DNA from: Syntrophorhabdaceae bacterium
Lineage (GTDB): Bacteria; Desulfobacterota; Syntrophorhabdia; Syntrophorhabdales; Syntrophorhabdaceae
Assembly: GCA_026415015.1 (NCBI GenBank)
Contig: JAOAHW010000151.1
Location: forward strand, 1-32,051
Length of the DNA: 32,051 nt
Direction of reading: 5' to 3'
In this document: piece after piece, positions 26,231 through 32,051 of the stretch
Layout of the letters: each line of letters begins with the position of its first letter
Position numbering within the stretch: the first letter of the stretch is position 1
Notes under the pieces: generated by a model
Databases searched by the model: none
Told to the model about the DNA's origin: nothing
Seen by the model: the letters and a program-made list of their open reading frames with translations, nothing else
Position numbers and translations under genes: made by a program

Positions 26231-28607
26231 AAAATTAGAATTTTACTCAGAGACCCAGGGCATTATCGAGTGGATAGATAAAAAAGAGGCCATAATACGG
26301 GGTAATATAGGTGGCAGGCGTATATCCTCCCGTATACTTGAGGAGTATATCCAGCATGCAGTAGAAGATGGTGCAAGGGTACTAAATATCGAGCCGGATG
26401 GACAGCATGGCATAGGTGGGAGGATCTGGCCCAAAGGAGATCCAGTAAAGATAAATGTATATGGTCCTGTAGGTCAGAGATGCGGTGGTATGGGTATGTC
26501 GGGGACAGAGATCATTATTTTTGGTTCAGCCTCTGATGATGTAGGCTGGTTAAACTGCGGTGCAAAGATAACTGTCCTCGGTGATGTCACAAACGGTGCA
26601 TTCAATGCCGCTGCCCAGGGAATCCTCTATGTTCAGGGTAGTGGTGGTGCAAGGTGCGATACCCTTACAAAACACAACCCAAGATTTGACCCGCCTCAAT
26701 CCTGGTATTTCAGGGATGTAGGAGATAGCTTTGCCGAATTCAAGGCAGGAGGTATATCTGTTGTATGCGGTGTCAACCCGAGAAATCAGGACAATGTCCT
26801 CGGATATAGGCCCTGTGTAGGTATGGTGGGAGGGGTAATCTATTTCAGGGGGAAGATAAAGGGATTCAGTGAAAAGGATGTAAAGCTCCTCGATATATCA
26901 GAACAGGATTGGCAATGGCTTAAGACAAATATGGTTCCCTTTCTTACCGCCATAAATAGGTTATCATACTACGAAGAGCTGACAAGCTCACAGTACGATT
27001 GGAAAAAGCTTATCCCCTATACACCAGAGGAGAAGCGTTCAAGGCAGTGGTTTAGCATATCCCTGACAGATTTCAGAAGAGATAGCTGGGAGAAAGAGAT
27101 AGGTGAAGGAGGTCTCTTTGCAGAATATATAGACCACAGCAGGTGGGAGGTCATACCCTACATTGCAACAGGTGAATTGAGGAGGGTAAGGCCTGTATGG
27201 CTAAACGAGAGGTACCTGCCACCCTGTGCGTATGCCTGTCCGACCCATATACCCACCCATAAGAGGACAAGGCTTATAAGGGAGGGGAAACTAAGTGAGG
27301 CATTAGAGCTGATGCTCGAGTATTCGCCTCTTCCAGCAACAGTGTGTGGTGAGATATGCCCCAATCTCTGTATGGATGGGTGCACAAGGGCAAGACACGA
27401 CAGGCCTTTACATATAGACAGGCTTGGACAACTAAGCCTTGAGATGCCTGCACCAAAAAGGGCTGCTACAACAGGGAAGAATATTGCAGTTATAGGTGGT
27501 GGGCCTGCAGGTATGAGCGTTGCCTGGCAGCTTGCTTTAAAAGGCCATCATGTAGAAATATACGAGGCATCAGGGGGATTGGGTGGAAAGATTGAGCAGT
27601 GTATCCCCAGGGATAGGTTCTCCCACGAGGTCCTTAAAAAGGAGGTAGAACGTTTTAAACAGATAGGCGTGGATATCCATCTCCATACAAGGGTGACAAA
27701 GGAAATATTTGAGGAGATACATAAAGGCCATGATACAGTGGTGATTGCCTGTGGTGCCCATAAACCAAGGACAATAGAATTCCCTAACTCTCAATATACT
27801 GTAAGTGCCTATGATTTTTTAAGGGATATAAATGCTGGTAAAAAACCAGACCTAAAAGGAAAAAAGGTAGTAGTTATAGGTGCTGGAAATGTGGGTATGG
27901 ATGTGGCCTCAGAGGCATTCCTATCTGGGGCAGAATCAGTAACAGCAATAGACATCCAGAGACCTGCTGCCTTTGGCAAGGAACTGGATATTGCAAAGAA
28001 AAAGGGCACCCAGATTATCTGGCCGAAGACGGTAGAGCGATATGAACCAGAAGATAAAAGGATATACTTTACCGATGGCACATCCTTGGATACAGATTAT
28101 GTGGTGATGGCAATAGGTGATATGCCCCTTCTGGACTTTATACCTCACTACATACATTCTGAGAGGGGGTGGCTTACAGTCAATGAATTTTATCAGACCT
28201 CTGACCCCAAGGTATATGCCATAGGTGATGTAACAGGGCTTGGGCTTGTAACCCATGCAATAGGACAGGGTAGGGTTTTAGCCGAGCACATACATTCAAA
28301 ACTCACATCTGCCCCATATTCCTATGTTAAAAAGGATGTTATACCCTATGATAGGATAAAAAGGGAGTATTACGAGGCCTGTCTTGCTGGATACGATAGC
28401 CCTTTCTCAGAGGCTGACAGGTGTCTGTCCTGTGGTACATGCAGGGACTGTGGTATCTGTGAGGCCACCTGCCAGTGGGGTGCCATTGCAAGGCTCGAGC
28501 ATGCTGATGGCACATACGAATATGTGGTTGATGATACAAGGTGTATAGGTTGCGGATTTTGTGCAGGCGTATGTCCCTGTGGTGTGTGGGAGATGAGAGA
28601 AAATTAA
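26220..28607 (+). CDS. glutamate synthase GXGXG domain fused to GltD-like FAD/NAD(P)H oxidoreductase and C-terminal ferredoxin
   Basis: 795-aa ORF. N-terminal GXGXG repeats (NCGAKITVLGDVTNGAFNAAAQGILYVQGSGGARCDT, GMVGGVIYFRG); middle GltD (CAYACPTHIP, ATVCGEICPNLCMDGCTR, IAVIGGGPAGMSVAWQLALKGH, VVVIGAGNVGMDVASEAF, VYAIGDVTGLGLVTHAIGQGR); C-terminal CLSCGTCRDCGICEATCQWGA and CIGCGFCAGVCPCGVW. Confidence 0.92.
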   Translation: MYAKKLEFYSETQGIIEWIDKKEAIIRGNIGGRRISSRILEEYIQHAVEDGARVLNIEPDGQHGIGGRIWPKGDPVKINVYGPVGQRCGGMGMSGTEIIIFGSASDDVGWLNCGAKITVLGDVTNGAFNAAAQGILYVQGSGGARCDTLTKHNPRFDPPQSWYFRDVGDSFAEFKAGGISVVCGVNPRNQDNVLGYRPCVGMVGGVIYFRGKIKGFSEKDVKLLDISEQDWQWLKTNMVPFLTAINRLSYYEELTSSQYDWKKLIPYTPEEKRSRQWFSISLTDFRRDSWEKEIGEGGLFAEYIDHSRWEVIPYIATGELRRVRPVWLNERYLPPCAYACPTHIPTHKRTRLIREGKLSEALELMLEYSPLPATVCGEICPNLCMDGCTRARHDRPLHIDRLGQLSLEMPAPKRAATTGKNIAVIGGGPAGMSVAWQLALKGHHVEIYEASGGLGGKIEQCIPRDRFSHEVLKKEVERFKQIGVDIHLHTRVTKEIFEEIHKGHDTVVIACGAHKPRTIEFPNSQYTVSAYDFLRDINAGKKPDLKGKKVVVIGAGNVGMDVASEAFLSGAESVTAIDIQRPAAFGKELDIAKKKGTQIIWPKTVERYEPEDKRIYFTDGTSLDTDYVVMAIGDMPLLDFIPHYIHSERGWLTVNEFYQTSDPKVYAIGDVTGLGLVTHAIGQGRVLAEHIHSKLTSAPYSYVKKDVIPYDRIKREYYEACLAGYDSPFSEADRCLSCGTCRDCGICEATCQWGAIARLEHADGTYEYVVDDTRCIGCGFCAGVCPCGVWEMREN

Positions 28608-28674
28608 TAGTGTTTGCAAATATGTGAGAAATCTGGTTTACTATATGGCTAAAAAATAGAACTGGAAGGATAGA

Positions 28675-29811
28675 ATGGTTGAACCTAAAAAGGCAATCCT
28701 TGCTTTAGCTGACGGGACTGTGTTTGAGGGTTATTCATTTGGTGCAGAGGGAGAGGTGTTAGGGGAGGTAGTATTCAATACATCCCTAACAGGCTATCAG
28801 GAGATACTCTCTGACCCATCCTATAAAGGCCAGATAGTAACCATGACTTACAGCCAAATAGGAAACTATGGTGTAAACATAGAAGATATAGAATCCCGCA
28901 GACCCTGGGTGGAGGGCTTCATTATAAAGGAGCCATGCCCATATCCCAGCAACTGGCGAGCATCAGAATCCCTTGATAATCATCTAAAAAAACACAATAT
29001 TGTGGGTATATTCGCCATTGATACCAGGGCACTGACAAAACATATAAGACAGATTGGTGCATTAAACGGCATCATCTCTACCAGTGACTTAGATCCATTG
29101 AGCCTATTAAAGAAGGCAAAGACACATCCATCTATGGCAGGTCTAAATCTCGTTGACCATGTAACCTGTAGCAGTCCATATGTATGGGATGAGGGTCTCT
29201 GGGAATTAGAGACAGGCTATAAAAGACCTGCCGGGGGAGTAAAATTCCATGTTGTGGTCTATGACTTTGGCGTAAAGTATAATATCTTAAGAAACCTTGT
29301 GAGTGCAGGATGCAAGGTAAGTGTTGTACCTGCCCATACGCCGGCATCTGAGGTTTTAGATATGGACCCTGATGGGATTGTCCTCTCCAATGGACCAGGT
29401 GACCCAGAACCAGTAAGATATGCCATTGAAAATATTAGACAATTAATAGAAAAAAAGCCCATATTCGGTATATGCCTTGGCCATCAACTAATAGGCCTTG
29501 CCCTGGGAGGTAAGACCTACAAGCTCAAGTTCGGTCACAGGGGTGCAAATCAACCTGTTATGGACTTAAGGACAAAGAAGGTGGAGATAACATCTCAAAA
29601 CCATGGATTTGCAGTGGATATGGATAGCCTTGCAGGTATTGCAGAGATTACCCACATAAACTTAAATGACAGGACAGTGGAGGGTCTTGCCCATAGAGAA
29701 CTCCCAGTATTCTCAGTGCAGTATCACCCTGAGGCATCCCCTGGGCCCCATGATGCAACCTATCTCTATGGACTATTCATAGAGATGATGGAAAGGCACA
29801 GAAAATCATAA
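28675..29811 (+). CDS. carA: carbamoyl-phosphate synthase small subunit
   Basis: 378-aa [123 protein letters not shown]. Confidence 0.98.
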   Translation: MVEPKKAILALADGTVFEGYSFGAEGEVLGEVVFNTSLTGYQEILSDPSYKGQIVTMTYSQIGNYGVNIEDIESRRPWVEGFIIKEPCPYPSNWRASESLDNHLKKHNIVGIFAIDTRALTKHIRQIGALNGIISTSDLDPLSLLKKAKTHPSMAGLNLVDHVTCSSPYVWDEGLWELETGYKRPAGGVKFHVVVYDFGVKYNILRNLVSAGCKVSVVPAHTPASEVLDMDPDGIVLSNGPGDPEPVRYAIENIRQLIEKKPIFGICLGHQLIGLALGGKTYKLKFGHRGANQPVMDLRTKKVEITSQNHGFAVDMDSLAGIAEITHINLNDRTVEGLAHRELPVFSVQYHPEASPGPHDATYLYGLFIEMMERHRKS

Positions 29812-29823
29812 AGAGGGTAACAG

Positions 29824-32051
29824 ATGCCAAAAAGAGATGACATAAAGAGCGTCCTCATCATAGGGTCAGGCCCAATTATCATAGGACAGGCATGTGAATT
29901 TGATTATTCTGGCGCCCAGGCCTGTAAGGCATTAAAAGAAGAGGGCTTTCGGGTAATACTCGTTAACTCAAACCCCGCAACAATCATGACAGACCCTGAG
30001 CTTGCTGATGTGACTTACATAGAGCCTATAACACCTTACATGGTTGAGAGGATTATAGAAAAGGAGAGGCCTGATGCAATCCTGCCCACCCTTGGTGGCC
30101 AGACAGCATTGAATGTCTCTTTGAGGGTTGCAGAAGATGGTTTTCTTGACAGATATGGTGTTGAGATGATAGGGGCAAATGTGGAGGCCATAAGAAAGGC
30201 AGAAGACAGGAGTCTCTTTAAAGCGGCAATGGAAAGGATTGGGCTTTCTGTGCCTCGGAGTGGATATGCAAAATCTGTATCTGAGGCCATGGAGATAGCT
30301 GAATGGATAGATTTTCCCCTTATCATCAGACCATCTTTTACCCTGGGAGGGACAGGGGGAAATATTGCATACAACAGGATAGAGTTTGAGAGATATGTCC
30401 AGTATGGCCTTGATGCAAGCCCTTATCATGAGGTCTTAATTGAAGAGTCTGTAATAGGCTGGAAGGAATTTGAGCTCGAGGTGATGAGGGATAAAAAGGA
30501 TAATGTAGTAATTATCTGTTCCATAGAGAACCTCGACCCCATGGGCGTCCATACAGGTGACTCCATCACAGTGGCACCTGTCCAGACACTTACAGACAAG
30601 GAATATCAGGTAATGAGGGATGGGGCAATAAAGGTCATAAGGGAGATAGGGGTTGACACTGGCGGGTCAAACATACAGTTTGCTGTAAACCCCAGAAACG
30701 GTCAAATGTATGTAATAGAGATGAACCCCAGGGTATCGAGGTCTTCAGCACTGGCCAGTAAGGCCACAGGTTTCCCTATAGCCAAGATAGCAGCTAAACT
30801 CGCTGTGGGGTATACCCTTGATGAGATACCCAATGATATTACAAAAAAGACACCTGCATCCTTTGAACCCACCATAGATTATGTGGTCGTTAAGATCCCC
30901 AGGTTTGCCTTTGAGAAGTTTCCTGAATCAGACCAGACACTGACAACGCAGATGAAGTCAGTGGGCGAGGTCATGGCAATAGGTAGGACATTCAAAGAGG
31001 CATTACAGAAGGCAATAAGGTCCCTTGAGATAGGCGAATATGGCCTTACTAAAAAATTAGGTGATGGAGAGGCCATAAAAAGAGATGCCATAATAGAAAA
31101 ATTGAGGATACCCAACTGGGAGAGACTCTGGTATATCAGGGCTGCATTGAGAGAAGGTTTGTCAATAGATGAGATATATGAATATACAAACATAGACCGT
31201 TGGTTTTTAAACAATATAAAAGAGCTTGTGGACTTTGAGGATATTTTAAAAGGCCATTCTGTTCTCCATGAGCCATCTGTCTTGAGGAGGGCAAAAGAGC
31301 TTGGCTTCTCTGATAGATACCTATCAGGTCTATTAAACTCAGATGAGGATGCCATAAGAGATAGAAGGATAAAGGCAGGTATCATACCTGTTTATAAAAC
31401 CGTTGATACATGTGCTGCTGAGTTTCCTGCCTATACACCCTATCTTTATTCAACCTATGAGAGACCCTTCTTCTCTATAGATGAAGGGGGCAACTCTATG
31501 AAGACTGTCCTCGAGTGCGAGTCAGAGCCAACAGAAAGAAAAAAGGTGATGATATTAGGTAGTGGCCCAAATAGAATAGGTCAGGGTATAGAGTTTGATT
31601 ACTGCTGCGTCCATGCTGCATTTGCATTAAAGGACGAGGGTTTTGAGACCATAATGGTGAACTGCAACCCTGAGACAGTATCCACAGATTATGATACATC
31701 AGATAGACTCTACTTTGAGCCCCTTACATACGAGGATGTCCTATCCATTGTGGAGAAGGAAAGGCCTTATGGTGTCATTGTCCAGTTTGGTGGACAGACC
31801 CCTCTAAAACTTGCAGTGCCCTTATCAAAGGCAGGGGTACATATACTCGGGACATCCCCTGATTCCATAGACAGGGCAGAGGACAGAAAGAGATTCGATG
31901 AGCTCCTTACAAAGCTTAATCTTAAAAGGCCTGCAAGTGGGACAGCAAGGACACCAGAAGAGGCCGTAAGTGTAGCAGAAGCCATAGGTTATCCTGTCAT
32001 GGTAAGACCCTCCTATGTATTAGGGGGAAGGGCTATGGAGATCGTCTATGA
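29824..32051 (+). CDS. carB: carbamoyl-phosphate synthase large subunit, truncated by window end
   Basis: ATG 29824: [69 protein letters not shown]...; the second half begins near 31540 ([26 protein letters not shown]). Open to the end of the window. Confidence 0.97.
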   Translation, partial: MPKRDDIKSVLIIGSGPIIIGQACEFDYSGAQACKALKEEGFRVILVNSNPATIMTDPELADVTYIEPITPYMVERIIEKERPDAILPTLGGQTALNVSLRVAEDGFLDRYGVEMIGANVEAIRKAEDRSLFKAAMERIGLSVPRSGYAKSVSEAMEIAEWIDFPLIIRPSFTLGGTGGNIAYNRIEFERYVQYGLDASPYHEVLIEESVIGWKEFELEVMRDKKDNVVIICSIENLDPMGVHTGDSITVAPVQTLTDKEYQVMRDGAIKVIREIGVDTGGSNIQFAVNPRNGQMYVIEMNPRVSRSSALASKATGFPIAKIAAKLAVGYTLDEIPNDITKKTPASFEPTIDYVVVKIPRFAFEKFPESDQTLTTQMKSVGEVMAIGRTFKEALQKAIRSLEIGEYGLTKKLGDGEAIKRDAIIEKLRIPNWERLWYIRAALREGLSIDEIYEYTNIDRWFLNNIKELVDFEDILKGHSVLHEPSVLRRAKELGFSDRYLSGLLNSDEDAIRDRRIKAGIIPVYKTVDTCAAEFPAYTPYLYSTYERPFFSIDEGGNSMKTVLECESEPTERKKVMILGSGPNRIGQGIEFDYCCVHAAFALKDEGFETIMVNCNPETVSTDYDTSDRLYFEPLTYEDVLSIVEKERPYGVIVQFGGQTPLKLAVPLSKAGVHILGTSPDSIDRAEDRKRFDELLTKLNLKRPASGTARTPEEAVSVAEAIGYPVMVRPSYVLGGRAMEIVY

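Noticed and set aside
28608-28674. Sigma-54 promoter upstream of carA (TGGTTTACTATATGGC)
   Set aside because: GG-to-GC spacing is 11 rather than 10 and the -12 element is poor.

Overview
The window holds two distinct modules. (A) Positions ~1-8.8 kb: a frameshifted IS256-family transposase remnant at the left edge, then a tightly packed minus-strand operon. Its genes encode an aromatic-amino-acid-type permease, a LuxE-like acyl-protein synthetase, a LuxC-like acyl-CoA reductase fused to a PaaK-like adenylate-forming ligase, a second stand-alone PaaK-like ligase, and an RsbW-like ATPase fused to a GNAT acetyltransferase. No luciferase genes (luxAB) are present, so this looks like an undescribed acyl activation/reduction pathway and is the best 'novel system' candidate. 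(B) Positions ~10.7-32 kb: a dense glutamine/ammonium island: glmS, purF, a fused HisH-HisF of the eukaryotic HIS7 type, a stand-alone class I glutamine amidotransferase, glnA, higBA, a NifA-like sigma-54 activator, a TIGR02001-like outer-membrane protein, amtB, glnK/glnB, a split and refused glutamate synthase, carA and partial carB. Four GG-N10-GC/GA sigma-54 promoter candidates sit in front of a small ORF, the amidotransferase-glnA pair, the outer-membrane protein and amtB. Two of them carry paired ACAATTTTGT-like motifs about 70-115 bp upstream of the predicted start sites. All assignments come from reading protein motifs and DNA by eye; no database search was run.
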